From: Dolichospermum sp. LEGE 00240
GTDB lineage: Bacteria; Cyanobacteriota; Cyanobacteriia; Cyanobacteriales; Nostocaceae
DNA: 64,000 bases
NCBI RefSeq assembly: GCF_015207875.1
Contig: NZ_JADEVZ010000024.1
Span: 1 to 64,000 of the forward strand
Direction of reading: 5' to 3'
Program-made: the position numbers and the translations under genes
Part shown: piece after piece, positions 27,258-37,069 of the stretch
Position numbering within the stretch: the first letter of the stretch is position 1
Layout of the letters: the number at the start of each line of letters is the position of its first letter
The notes under the pieces: model-generated
Told to the model about the DNA's origin: nothing
What the model saw: the letters and a program-made list of their open reading frames with translations, nothing else
Database searches by the model: none

Positions 27258-27916
27258 CTAATATTTTCCTTAACAACTCAGTTCCGATTCTCTTAAGCAG
27301 CCTTTAAATAATCATTTGCTCAAAAAGCAATATCTTTGCGAAAATCTATGTTTTCTTAACTTTTTTTAGCTCAATATGCCTAAGCACATTTACTTTAGAT
27401 TAGCCTATTATTGAGCCATTAAATATAATTTAACATCTTAGATATGCTAATAATTTTTGAACAACATTTTTTTTTATTTTTCTGCTTCTTTTAAATTTGT
27501 TTTTTAAGTACGTTGGTAAAATTTGCAGATTTTTACCCACTATTTATGGCAACAGCGAATTACAGGAAAGATATGGCCAGTAGCCCGTCCGTCCCATATA
27601 TAGCACTCACCAATCCTTCCCATCAAAGAATTAGCTTGGACTATGAACTATAGTAGTTCTCAAAGTGATAAAGAAATTATAAAGCATAAGTTGTCACTCT
27701 AGGGATCAGTGAATTTTAATCTCATAAAAGACCGTATGAACTTTTGTTAACTTTTTTTAATATATTTTATTACAAACTATTATAGTAATTTATGTTGCCA
27801 GGGATGCCAAGGTTTCCTATGCTTAAATGTGGCAGTATTTTCGGATCAGGATGAGCATCCCCGTCCAAAATTTCCACCCATAGTTCTAATTCGATTAAAT
27901 TTTGAGGAGTTCTGCG
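27258..27916. other. Divergent promoter region of ndhF4 and the ccm operon
   Basis: About 660 bp of AT-rich, non-coding DNA separate ndhF4 from ccmK2. It must contain both promoters and perhaps sites for CO2-response regulators such as CcmR or CmpR, but I can point to none. GAGGAG near 27904 acts as the ccmK2 ribosome binding site. Confidence 0.5.
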
Positions 27917-28225
27917 ATGCCAATTGCAGTTGGAATGATTGAAACTAAAGGCTTTCCCGCAGTAGTAGAAGCTGCTGACGCCATGGTGAAGGCTGCCCGT
28001 GTGACTTTAGTAGGATATGAAAAAATTGGTAGCGCTCGGGTTACAGTTATTGTGAGAGGAGATGTTTCTGAAGTTCAAGCTTCAGTAGCAGCCGGCATTG
28101 AAGCAGCTAAAAGAGTCAACGGTGGTGAAGTGGTATCTACCCACATCATTGCCCGTCCTCATGAAAACCTAGAATATGTCTTGCCAATTCGTTATACAGA
28201 AGCTGTAGAACAGTTCCGGGCTTAG
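27917..28225 (+). CDS. ccmK2: Carboxysome shell protein CcmK2
   Basis: This 102-aa single BMC-domain protein forms hexamers that tile the facets of the beta-carboxysome shell. The sequence [54 protein letters not shown] is canonical and includes the pore loop KIGSA. I start at ATG 27917, with GAGGAG upstream; a frame start at 27902 is out. Its short length and first position in the operon match ccmK2 rather than ccmK1. Confidence 0.93.
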   Translation: MPIAVGMIETKGFPAVVEAADAMVKAARVTLVGYEKIGSARVTVIVRGDVSEVQASVAAGIEAAKRVNGGEVVSTHIIARPHENLEYVLPIRYTEAVEQFRA

Positions 28226-28318
28226 TCTAATTACTGTTTAAACGAAAAACATTAACGGGGCTGCTGGCTTGAGTTTAAATCTGGTACAAGTAAAAATTTA
28301 ATTTAAGGACAAAAACAA

Positions 28319-28663
28319 ATGTCAATTGCAGTAGGAATGGTAGAGACTCTAGGCTTTCCAGCCGTAGTGGAAGCTGCTGATGCGATGGTAAAAGCTGCTC
28401 GTGTTACCTTGGTTGGTTATGAAAAAATCGGTAGTGGTCGGGTAACAGTTATCGTTCGTGGTGATGTTTCCGAAGTTCAAGCTTCCGTAGGTGCTGGAGT
28501 AGAATCAGTTAAGCGCGTCAACGGTGGACAAGTCCTATCCACCCACATCATTGCTCGTCCCCACGAAAACTTGGAATATGTCCTCCCCATTCGTTATACC
28601 GAAGATGTAGAACAATTCCGGGAAGGTGTTAACACAATCCGCCCTTTCGGTAGAAGACCATAA
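28319..28663 (+). CDS. ccmK1: Carboxysome shell protein CcmK1
   Basis: This 114-aa BMC protein is nearly identical to its upstream neighbour through residue 95 and differs by the C-terminal tail [14 protein letters not shown], the length and tail style of CcmK1. It shares the pore loop KIGSG. CcmK1 and CcmK2 form the main shell layer. An AAGGAC ribosome binding site precedes it. ccmL begins 6 bp after its stop codon. Confidence 0.93.
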   Translation: MSIAVGMVETLGFPAVVEAADAMVKAARVTLVGYEKIGSGRVTVIVRGDVSEVQASVGAGVESVKRVNGGQVLSTHIIARPHENLEYVLPIRYTEDVEQFREGVNTIRPFGRRP

Positions 28664-28669
28664 TTAATA

Positions 28670-28975
28670 ATGCAAATTGCCAGAGTTCGTGGCACAGTAA
28701 CTAGCACCCAAAAAGATCCCAGTCTGCGGGGTGTGAAGCTACTAATGTTGCAATTAATAGATGAAAATGGCAATCTCCTGCCAGTATACGAGGTAGCCGC
28801 CGATAACAGTGTAGGGGCAGGAGTAGACGAGTGGGTACTTGTCAGTCGTGGCAGTGCGGCTCGGCAATTATCAGGTAATGAACAACGACCCTTAGACGCA
28901 GCAGTAGTGGCAATTATAGACACCATTTACGTTGAAGATCGTGTAATTTACAGCAAAAAAGACCAGTATAGATAG
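28670..28975 (+). CDS. ccmL: Carboxysome vertex protein CcmL
   Basis: This 101-aa protein forms the pentamers that close the 12 vertices of the carboxysome shell. The opening MQIARVRGTVTSTQKDPSLRGVKLLMLQ, the ADNSVGAGVDEWVLVSRGSAAR loop and the end VVAIIDTIYVEDR are diagnostic of the CcmL/EutN family. Confidence 0.96.
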   Translation: MQIARVRGTVTSTQKDPSLRGVKLLMLQLIDENGNLLPVYEVAADNSVGAGVDEWVLVSRGSAARQLSGNEQRPLDAAVVAIIDTIYVEDRVIYSKKDQYR

Positions 28976-28979
28976 TCAG

Positions 28980-29104
28980 GGAATAGGGAACAGGTGACAG
29001 GTGACAGGTGACAGGTGACAGGGAACAGAGAAGAAGTAAAAACTGACCACTGACCAATAACCACTGACAACTGACCACTGACAACTGACCACTAATAACT
29101 GACA
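28980..29104. repeat. STRR repeats between ccmL and ccmM
   Basis: GGTGACA heptamers followed by ACTGACC and ACTGACA heptamers fill the gap. They end about 14 bp before the ccmM ribosome binding site. Confidence 0.85.
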
Positions 29105-29132
29105 AAAAGCTTATTTCAGGAGGAATCTCGCA

Positions 29133-30794
29133 ATGGTAGTCCGCAGCACGGCGGCACCCCCAACCCCATGGTCAAGGAGTTTAGCAGAACCAAAAATCCA
29201 TGAAACTGCGTTTGTCCACTCTTCTTGTAACCTCATTGGTGATGTCAATATAGGTGCAAATGTCATCGTAGCTCCCGGTACTTCGATTAGAGCAGATGAA
29301 GGAACACCTTTTTGTATTGGTGAAAATACCAATATTCAAGATGGTGTCGTCATTCACGGGTTGGAGCAAGGCCGAGTCATCGGTGATGATGGCAAGGAAT
29401 ACTCAGTATGGGTTGGCAAACGTGCTTCCATTACCCACATGGCACTCATTCATGGACCCGCTTACGTTGGCGATAGTTGTTTTATCGGCTTTCGTTCTAC
29501 CGTATTTAATGCCAGAGTGGGCGCAGGCTGCATAGTGATGATGCACGCCTTAATTCAAGATGTGGAAATCCCACCGGGTAAATACGTAGCTTCTGGATCA
29601 ATAATTACTACCCAGCAGCAGGCGGACAGGTTGCCAGATGTACAAGCACAGGATCAAGAATTTGCTCACCATGTAGTAGGGATTAATCAGGCTTTAAGGG
29701 CTGGTTATCACTGTGCTGCGGATAGCAAGTGTATTGCGCCCATTCGGGATGAACTTAATCTTTCCGGTGCTAAATCTTATACAAGTATTGAAGTTGAAGA
29801 GTTAGAAAGGAGTAGTGACGTGGCGAGCTATAGCTTGGGTGCAGAAACAGTAGATCAATTACGTTATCTACTAGAACAAGGATTTAAAATTGGCACAGAA
29901 CACGTAGACCAAAGACGTTTCCGTACAGGTTCTTGGCAAAGTTGTCAAGCAATTGAAACTCGGTCTTTAGGTGAAGCTGTTGCGGCTGTAGAATCTTGTT
30001 TGCGAGATCACAGTGGCGAATATGTGCGCCTTTTTGGTATTGACAACAATAGAAGACGGGTATTAGAAACTATTGTTCAACGTCCTGATGGGGTAGTTGC
30101 TGGTACATCTAGCTTCAAAGCTCCTGCGGCTGCATCTACTAGTAGCTACAACGGTAATGGCAATGGTAACAGTGTTGGTAGTGCCAAACTGAGTGCCGAA
30201 ACTGTAGATCAAATCCGTCAACTTTTGGCTGGAGGTTTCAAAATTGGTACAGAACACGTAGATGAGCGCCGCTTCCGTACTGGTTCTTGGAATAGTTGTG
30301 AACCAATTCAATCTAATTCCACTCAGGCAGTTGTTTCTGCTTTGGAAGAGTGTATAGAAACTCATCAAGGTGAGTATGTACGTTTGATTGGGATTGATAC
30401 CAAGGCTAAACGCCGTGTCTTAGAAACAATTATCCAAAGACCAAACGGACAAGTAACATCTTCTGGTAGCACCAAATCATTTACCAGTACAGGTTCAAGT
30501 TCTGCAACTGCTACGGCGACAGCTACTAGCACCAGTTTAACTGCGGAAATAGTAGGTCAATTGCGCCAACTGTTATCCAGTGGAGCAAAAATTGCGGTGG
30601 AACACGTAGATCAACGCCGTTTCCGTACAGGTACTTGGACAGTTGCAGGTCAAATTCAGGCTACATCTGAAAGAGAAGCGATCGCTGCCTTAGAAGGATA
30701 CGTATCTGAATACCCAGGCGAATATGTACGCTTAGTTGGGACTGACCCCAAAGCCAAACGCCGCGTCTTAGAAGCAATTATCCAACGTCCATAA
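29133..30794 (+). CDS. ccmM: Carboxysome assembly protein and gamma-carbonic anhydrase CcmM
   Basis: This 553-aa protein organises RuBisCO in the carboxysome core. Residues 1 to about 210 form a gamma-carbonic anhydrase left-handed beta helix with the zinc ligands His75, His102 and His107 and the Cys194/Cys200 pair (C-AADSK-C) whose oxidation switches on the enzyme in Thermosynechococcus. Three RuBisCO small-subunit-like (SSUL) domains follow, at about 232-320, 350-440 and 465-553; the first two hold two Cys each, the third none. AGGAGG lies at 29118 and the start is ATG 29133. A short M35 form begins internally at 29820. Confidence 0.96.
   Translation: MVVRSTAAPPTPWSRSLAEPKIHETAFVHSSCNLIGDVNIGANVIVAPGTSIRADEGTPFCIGENTNIQDGVVIHGLEQGRVIGDDGKEYSVWVGKRASITHMALIHGPAYVGDSCFIGFRSTVFNARVGAGCIVMMHALIQDVEIPPGKYVASGSIITTQQQADRLPDVQAQDQEFAHHVVGINQALRAGYHCAADSKCIAPIRDELNLSGAKSYTSIEVEELERSSDVASYSLGAETVDQLRYLLEQGFKIGTEHVDQRRFRTGSWQSCQAIETRSLGEAVAAVESCLRDHSGEYVRLFGIDNNRRRVLETIVQRPDGVVAGTSSFKAPAAASTSSYNGNGNGNSVGSAKLSAETVDQIRQLLAGGFKIGTEHVDERRFRTGSWNSCEPIQSNSTQAVVSALEECIETHQGEYVRLIGIDTKAKRRVLETIIQRPNGQVTSSGSTKSFTSTGSSSATATATATSTSLTAEIVGQLRQLLSSGAKIAVEHVDQRRFRTGTWTVAGQIQATSEREAIAALEGYVSEYPGEYVRLVGTDPKAKRRVLEAIIQRP
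29806..29822 (+). promoter_or_regulatory. Internal ribosome binding site and GTG start for the M35 form of CcmM
   Basis: AAAGGAG (29806-29812) lies 7 bases before an in-frame GTG at 29820-29822, which is codon 230 of ccmM. Translation from here gives a 324-aa protein made only of the three SSUL domains, as known for the short M35 isoform in Synechococcus. This strong Shine-Dalgarno in the middle of a gene is unlikely to be chance. Confidence 0.85.
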
Positions 30795-30795
30795 G

Positions 30796-30985
30796 AGGCA
30801 GGGAGCAGGGAGCAGGAGGCAGGAGGCAGGATGCAGGGAGCAGGGAGCAGGGAGCAGGGAGCAGGGAGCAGGGGAGAAATTTTCTTCATTCTTCCTTCTT
30901 CCTTCTTCCAAGTAACCACTGACAACTGACAACTGACAACTGACAACTGACAACTGACAACTGACAACTGACAACCAACAACTGA
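30796..30985. repeat. Tandem GCAGGGA and CAACTGA repeats between ccmM and ccmN
   Basis: Runs of GCAGGGA/GCAGGAG and CAACTGA heptamers fill the 220-bp gap before ccmN. No gene lies in the stretch. Confidence 0.85.
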
Positions 30986-31015
30986 CCATTTCCGGCTTCC
31001 GAGGTAATAAATTCC

Positions 31016-31825
31016 ATGTCTGTATCGCTGCTACGCCTGGGCGATAGATTTGATGCTCATATTCATGGCGACGTAATTATTCATCCCAGTGCAGTCATAG
31101 CTCCTGGGGTAATTTTACAAGCAGCTACTAACAGTAAAATTGTAATTGGGGCTGGAGTATGCCTGGGTATGGGGTCAATTCTCCAAGTAAGTGAGGGTAT
31201 TCTAGAAATAGAAGCAGGAGCAAACCTGGGAGCCGGTTTCTTGATGGTTGGTGAAGGCAAAATTGGGGCTAATGCTTGTATTGGTGCAGCTACAACGGTT
31301 TTTAACTGTTCCGTAGCACCAGGACAAGTTATTCCCTCTGGTTCAATTTTGGGAGATACTAGTCGGCAGATTGTTGAACCGTCAGCAGTCCAACCAGAAT
31401 CTACCAATTCTCAACCAGAGAAACCAGAGGAAGCAGCCGAAAACCTAGAATCTTCTCATTTTCAACCACAGAAACCAGAGGCACAGGAAAAAGCATTTTC
31501 CTCAACTCAACTCTCGGTTGCAGCTTTTCTGGAGTTTAAACACCAATCCACGCCTGTATCGCCACCTTCACCTACACCGAAAAGCCAGTCTCCACCAGAG
31601 TCAGAAACGCCTGTGGCTAGTAATTCTACGCCCATTGAAACCCCGCTACCAGAGTCTCCAGAAACCACTTCCGAAGACTTAGAACCTGGCGATTCTGATC
31701 TAGAAACTCACAACATTTTTGGTACGCAAATCTATGGACAAGGTAGCATAAATAGGCTACTGAGTACATTATTTCCCCATAGACAATCCTTGGGTCACGA
31801 AAACTCTCACAATTCTTCAGGTTAA
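31016..31825 (+). CDS. ccmN: Carboxysome assembly protein CcmN
   Basis: This 269-aa protein links the CcmM/RuBisCO core to the shell. The N-terminal about 125 residues form hexapeptide-repeat turns (GDVIIHPSAVIAPGVIL, GAGVCLGMGSILQV) that bind CcmM. A long Pro/Ser/Glu-rich linker (about 125-235) leads to the C-terminal encapsulation peptide NIFGTQIYGQGSINRLLSTL, which docks to CcmK. The layout is complete. Confidence 0.95.
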   Translation: MSVSLLRLGDRFDAHIHGDVIIHPSAVIAPGVILQAATNSKIVIGAGVCLGMGSILQVSEGILEIEAGANLGAGFLMVGEGKIGANACIGAATTVFNCSVAPGQVIPSGSILGDTSRQIVEPSAVQPESTNSQPEKPEEAAENLESSHFQPQKPEAQEKAFSSTQLSVAAFLEFKHQSTPVSPPSPTPKSQSPPESETPVASNSTPIETPLPESPETTSEDLEPGDSDLETHNIFGTQIYGQGSINRLLSTLFPHRQSLGHENSHNSSG

Positions 31826-31925
31826 GTGTTAAGTATGAAGTATGAACGTAAGTCCATATTGAAATGCTAGTTTTCATTCTGCTGTGATTGAAGACGCTAT
31901 ACGAACCTTATCCCGGAAAATTCAG

Positions 31926-32711
31926 ATGGAAACATATAATCAAAGTGCTTTGAGCAATATTCATGCACCACGTCGCCGTGATAGCCTCAAAGACACTGCT
32001 TTAGGTTTAGTCTCGACTCTCAGTTTTCCCGCTATAGTTGGCACGGCTGACATGATGTTAAAGTCGGCTGGAGTCCACTTAGTTGGCTATGAAAAAATTG
32101 GTAGTGGTCATTGTACAGCAATCGTCCGAGGTGGCATTGCTGATGTCCGTTTGGCTGTGGAAGCTGGTGTACAAACGGCTGAACAGTTTGGACAGTTGGT
32201 TTCTAGTTTGGTAATTGCCCGTCCTTATGCTAATTTAGATATAATTCTACCTATTAACCGTCTGACTCGATTTATGGGAAATGGTGGATACAGCCGTTTG
32301 AGTAATCAAGCGATTGGGTTGGTAGAAACTCGCGGATTTCCCGCTATGGTGGGTGCTTGTGATGCCATGCTTAAAGCTGCTGATGTCCAGTTAGCATCTT
32401 ATGAAAAAATTGGTGCTGGTTTGTGTACGGCAATTATTCGCGGTTCGGTGGCTAATGTGGCTGTAGCTGTGGAAGCGGGGATGTTTGAGGCGGAACGCAT
32501 TGGTGAGTTAAATGCCGTAATGGTGATTCCTCGTCCTTTAGATGAGTTGGAAGAAACTTTGCCTGTGGCTAGTTGCTGGGTGGAAGAACGCCAACCAGTT
32601 AATATACCTATTAATATTAAAGATAAAATAACAGATGTGGAAGCGGTAGAGTTGCCTGATTTGGCGAAACTGCCTGTGAGAGTTAAGGAAGAAATTTGGA
32701 ATGATGAATAA
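31926..32711 (+). CDS. ccmO: Carboxysome shell protein CcmO (tandem BMC domains)
   Basis: This protein of about 261 aa contains two fused BMC domains, the first from about residue 25 (ALGLVSTLSFPAIVGTADMM, KIGSGHCTAIVRGG) and the second from about 130 (AIGLVETRGFPAMVGACDAM, KIGAGLCTAIIRGS). Such proteins make trimers and probably fill edges or extend the shell. I start at ATG 31926; the frame also allows GTG 31884. It ends with an acidic tail. It closes the ccm operon. Confidence 0.9.
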   Translation: METYNQSALSNIHAPRRRDSLKDTALGLVSTLSFPAIVGTADMMLKSAGVHLVGYEKIGSGHCTAIVRGGIADVRLAVEAGVQTAEQFGQLVSSLVIARPYANLDIILPINRLTRFMGNGGYSRLSNQAIGLVETRGFPAMVGACDAMLKAADVQLASYEKIGAGLCTAIIRGSVANVAVAVEAGMFEAERIGELNAVMVIPRPLDELEETLPVASCWVEERQPVNIPINIKDKITDVEAVELPDLAKLPVRVKEEIWNDE

Positions 32712-32996
32712 TATCTAGGACTTACGCACTGTACAAATTAACCATCATGTGGATGAACGAGATTTGGTCGTTTCCGGTTTTGCGGATGAAGTCTAGATAA
32801 ATAGCGATCAGCCTTGATTTGTAGATTGGGTTGTGGAACGTAAACCTATCCCTGCGGGACACTGCGTGAACGCCAAGCAATTAAGTAGTCGGACAAAATT
32901 AAATTCACTCGTTGAGAGAGGGAACTCTTAACTGGGATCAGGGAACAGAAAAATCAGTTGTGCAATTAATTCTGTTCCATTACTTAAAATGGAGTT

Positions 32997-34001
32997 ATGA
33001 CAACTAGCGAAATTATCACCAAGGTGGACTATCTCCGCATCAGTTTAATTGATCGCTGCAATTTTCGTTGTCAATACTGTATGCCATCGGATACAGAACT
33101 TGATTATATTGTCAAGGAACAATTGTTGACTGATGAAGAACTGCTTACCCTCATTCAAGAAGTATTTATCCCTGTCGGTTTTACCCGCTTTCGCTTAACT
33201 GGTGGTGAACCTTTACTCCGTCCCCACTTAGTTGATTTAATTGAAAAAATTGCTCATTTTCCTCAAACTGAAGATCTAGGAATGACTACAAATGGATTTT
33301 TACTCGCTCCCATTGCCCAAAGTCTTTATGATGCAGGTTTAAAAAGAATTAATATCAGTTTAGATTCTTTAGATCCACATATATTTGAAGAAATTATCGG
33401 TAATCATGGGCGTGGACGTTGGCAACAAGTATGGCAAGGTATCCAAACCGCGTATAATGTAGGATTTGACCCGTTAAAATTAAATGTAGTAGTAATTCCC
33501 GGCGTTAATGACCATGAAATTTTAGATTTAGCTGCTTTAACTATTGATAAACAATGGCACGTTCGATTTATTGAATTTATGCCGATTGGTAACGGAGAAT
33601 TATTTGAAAATCGCGGTTGGATATCTTCAGCCGATTTACGTCAATCCATCCGACAACGTTGGGGCTTGACAGAATCCCAAATTCGTGGTAATGGACCTGC
33701 CGATGTATTTCAAATTCCTGGGGCTAAAGGTACAATAGGATTTATTAGCCAAATGTCAGAATGTTTTTGCGATCGCTGTAACCGGATGCGTCTGAGCGCC
33801 GATGGTTGGCTACGTCCCTGCTTATTAAACGAAACAGGTCAAATTGACTTAAAAACAGCTTTACGTACTGGTATTAGCGCCACCGACCTACAAATACAAG
33901 TCAGAGAAATTTTAAATATCAAATCAGCAATAAACTTTAAGCAACGCGACTCTGGTACTGTCGGCACATACACCCGTACCATGTCGCAAATTGGCGGCTA
34001 G
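32997..34001 (+). CDS. moaA: GTP 3',8-cyclase MoaA (molybdenum cofactor biosynthesis)
   Basis: This 334-aa radical SAM enzyme catalyses the first step of molybdenum cofactor synthesis from GTP. The SAM cluster motif is in CNFRCQYC, the second cluster uses [11 protein letters not shown] and the later Cys in LRPCL, and the C-terminus ends in the essential GG (SQIGG). The stop codon TAG (33999-34001) lies within the CTAG at the left end of a repeat element, which therefore follows immediately. Confidence 0.96.
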   Translation: MTTSEIITKVDYLRISLIDRCNFRCQYCMPSDTELDYIVKEQLLTDEELLTLIQEVFIPVGFTRFRLTGGEPLLRPHLVDLIEKIAHFPQTEDLGMTTNGFLLAPIAQSLYDAGLKRINISLDSLDPHIFEEIIGNHGRGRWQQVWQGIQTAYNVGFDPLKLNVVVIPGVNDHEILDLAALTIDKQWHVRFIEFMPIGNGELFENRGWISSADLRQSIRQRWGLTESQIRGNGPADVFQIPGAKGTIGFISQMSECFCDRCNRMRLSADGWLRPCLLNETGQIDLKTALRTGISATDLQIQVREILNIKSAINFKQRDSGTVGTYTRTMSQIGG

Positions 34002-34104
34002 TACCGCAAGGCGGAAGTCAAAAATCAAAAGTCAAAAGTCAAAAGTAATATTGAGCAAGCTTTTTGACGATTAAGAATGGCTGGTTTATTTACTCCGTGC
34101 TGTA
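33998..34104 (+). mobile_element. CTAG-family MITE, copy A
   Basis: The element (34002-34104) begins TACCGCAAGGCGGAAGTC and ends in TTATTTACTCCGTGCTGTA. The left CTAG flank contains the moaA stop codon; the right flank is GGAG, so the duplication is not kept there. AAAGTCA heptamers lie inside it. It belongs to the same family as 39623-39816 and 51795-51897. Confidence 0.75.
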
Positions 34105-34182
34105 GGAGTCATTAGTCAGTTGTTCGTTGTCAGTTGTTGCTTTTTTAATAACCACTGACCACTGACCACTGACCACTGACTA

Positions 34183-34791
34183 TTACGCTTGACGTGAGTA
34201 GTATTCCACCACGAGTAGTTCATTAACTTGTAATGCTACCCATTCCCGTTCAATTACACCATTGACCTTACCGGCCAACTTAGTTTTATCAAACTCTAAA
34301 TGACTAGGAAGGTTAGCCAAACCGGGATATTGCAAGTTAGCTTCCACCAACTTCTTAGAAGCTTCTCTGTTTCTCACAGCCACTTCTTCACCAGGACGAC
34401 ATTGATAGCTGGCAATATTTACTGGTTTGCCATTAACAGTTACATGACCGTGATTTACCAATTGACGGGCGGCGGGGATTGTCGGAGCCATACCCATGCG
34501 GAAAACGGTATTATCCAGGCGCATTTCTAACAATTGCAGCAACACCTGTCCTGTAGAACCAGATACTCGTCTAGCTTTACGGACATAACGCAGCATTTGT
34601 TTTTCAGTTAAACCGTAGTTCATCCGGAGTTTTTGCTTTTCCTCTAAACGGATAGCATACTCAGAGCGCTTTTTACGGTTTTGACCATGTTGTCCAGGGG
34701 GATAAGCACGTCTAGCACTCTTCCGAGTTAAGCCTGGTAATTCGCCTAAACGACGGACAATTCTGAGGCGGGGTCCTCTATATCGGGACAT
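34183..34791 (-). CDS. rpsD: 30S ribosomal protein S4
   Basis: This 202-aa protein is a primary 16S rRNA-binding protein that starts assembly of the small subunit. It begins with the canonical [16 protein letters not shown] and contains the S4 RNA-binding domain ([30 protein letters not shown]). It is a single gene here, away from the main ribosomal operons, which is usual in cyanobacteria. Confidence 0.98.
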   Translation of the reverse strand: MSRYRGPRLRIVRRLGELPGLTRKSARRAYPPGQHGQNRKKRSEYAIRLEEKQKLRMNYGLTEKQMLRYVRKARRVSGSTGQVLLQLLEMRLDNTVFRMGMAPTIPAARQLVNHGHVTVNGKPVNIASYQCRPGEEVAVRNREASKKLVEANLQYPGLANLPSHLEFDKTKLAGKVNGVIEREWVALQVNELLVVEYYSRQA

Positions 34792-35055
34792 GAGTTTCCT
34801 TAATTTAATCCTTCTAAAATTTTATTCAGACCTACCATTATGGCATATTTCCCAAAAGCATGGACATTTTATAGCTAAATTGTCTTTTATTCACCGCTAA
34901 TATTCACAAGCAATCAATCCGTTGAATTCACCACTTTTCGGGGGATTTTTGCGGAAAAGCACCGACATTCCTTGATGGTAGAAAATTGGGACTAGATTCT
35001 ACGGTAGCATAACCTTGGTGGAATCGAAACCGGTTATGTTAACAAGCGAAAAAAA

Positions 35056-35640
35056 ATGAGTAACTTTGGGAACAAAAAAAACAATTATTCCTTCAGAGGA
35101 TTTACAGCATCATTTATAACTATAGGTGGATTACTAATCAGTAGTTTACCTGCTCTGGCTGTTACCGATTCCTACGAGAATGACTATCGAGTTTGTGCTG
35201 CCCAACTTTTGAGTGTGGGAGTTACAGCTACATCAGCATCTCAAAGTTGTGCTTCGGCAATTCGCCCACGAGAGTTATCCTCATGTGTAGCAAAAATTCA
35301 TAAGCTTACACAAATCACACCTGTGGATGCCCTTTCTTCCTGTCGTCAGAGTCGCAGTCCACAGGATTTAGCAACCTGTGTAGTTAGCATTAGTAAAAGT
35401 TATCAGGGTTCAGAAAATCTAGCTACCTTAACATCCTGTGGTCGCAGTTTGTTACCAGTAACCTTTGCTGAGTGTGTAGTTGGTTTACGTCGGGAAATTG
35501 ATTTGAGTCCTGTTCAAGCATTAAATACTTGTATTAGTGCCAGTGAAGGATCTAGTGGTTTTGGTGCCGTGTCTACAAAGCCATTGGGTTTTAACCCCAA
35601 GCCGGAGACTTTCGCCTTGACCCTCAACTTCCATGAGTAA
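35056..35640 (+). CDS. Secreted Cys-repeat hypothetical protein
   Basis: This 194-aa protein has a signal peptide (hydrophobic core FTASFITIGGLLISSLPALA, cleavage near residue 35). The mature part contains regularly spaced cysteines in at least three weak repeats with the pattern L-x-SC...P-x-x-x-x-x-CV-x-x-I-x-K/R (SCASAIRPRELSSCVAKI, SCRQSRSPQDLATCVVSI, SCGRSLLPVTFAECVVGL), about 40 residues apart. The cysteines probably form disulfides in the periplasm. I know no function. It converges with hetR. Confidence 0.8.
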   Translation: MSNFGNKKNNYSFRGFTASFITIGGLLISSLPALAVTDSYENDYRVCAAQLLSVGVTATSASQSCASAIRPRELSSCVAKIHKLTQITPVDALSSCRQSRSPQDLATCVVSISKSYQGSENLATLTSCGRSLLPVTFAECVVGLRREIDLSPVQALNTCISASEGSSGFGAVSTKPLGFNPKPETFALTLNFHE

Positions 35641-35652
35641 ATAGATTTACAA

Positions 35653-35682
35653 CGTAGGGTTGGTAAATATGCCACCCTACGC
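35653..35682. terminator. Hairpin between convergent genes
   Basis: The arms CGTAGGGTTGG and CCACCCTACG pair around a short AT loop in the 60-bp gap between the Cys-repeat gene and hetR, both of which end here. It may stop transcription from both sides. Confidence 0.55.
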
Positions 35683-35701
35683 AACATAAAAATTTTGTTT
35701 T

Positions 35702-37069
<1,368 letters not shown>

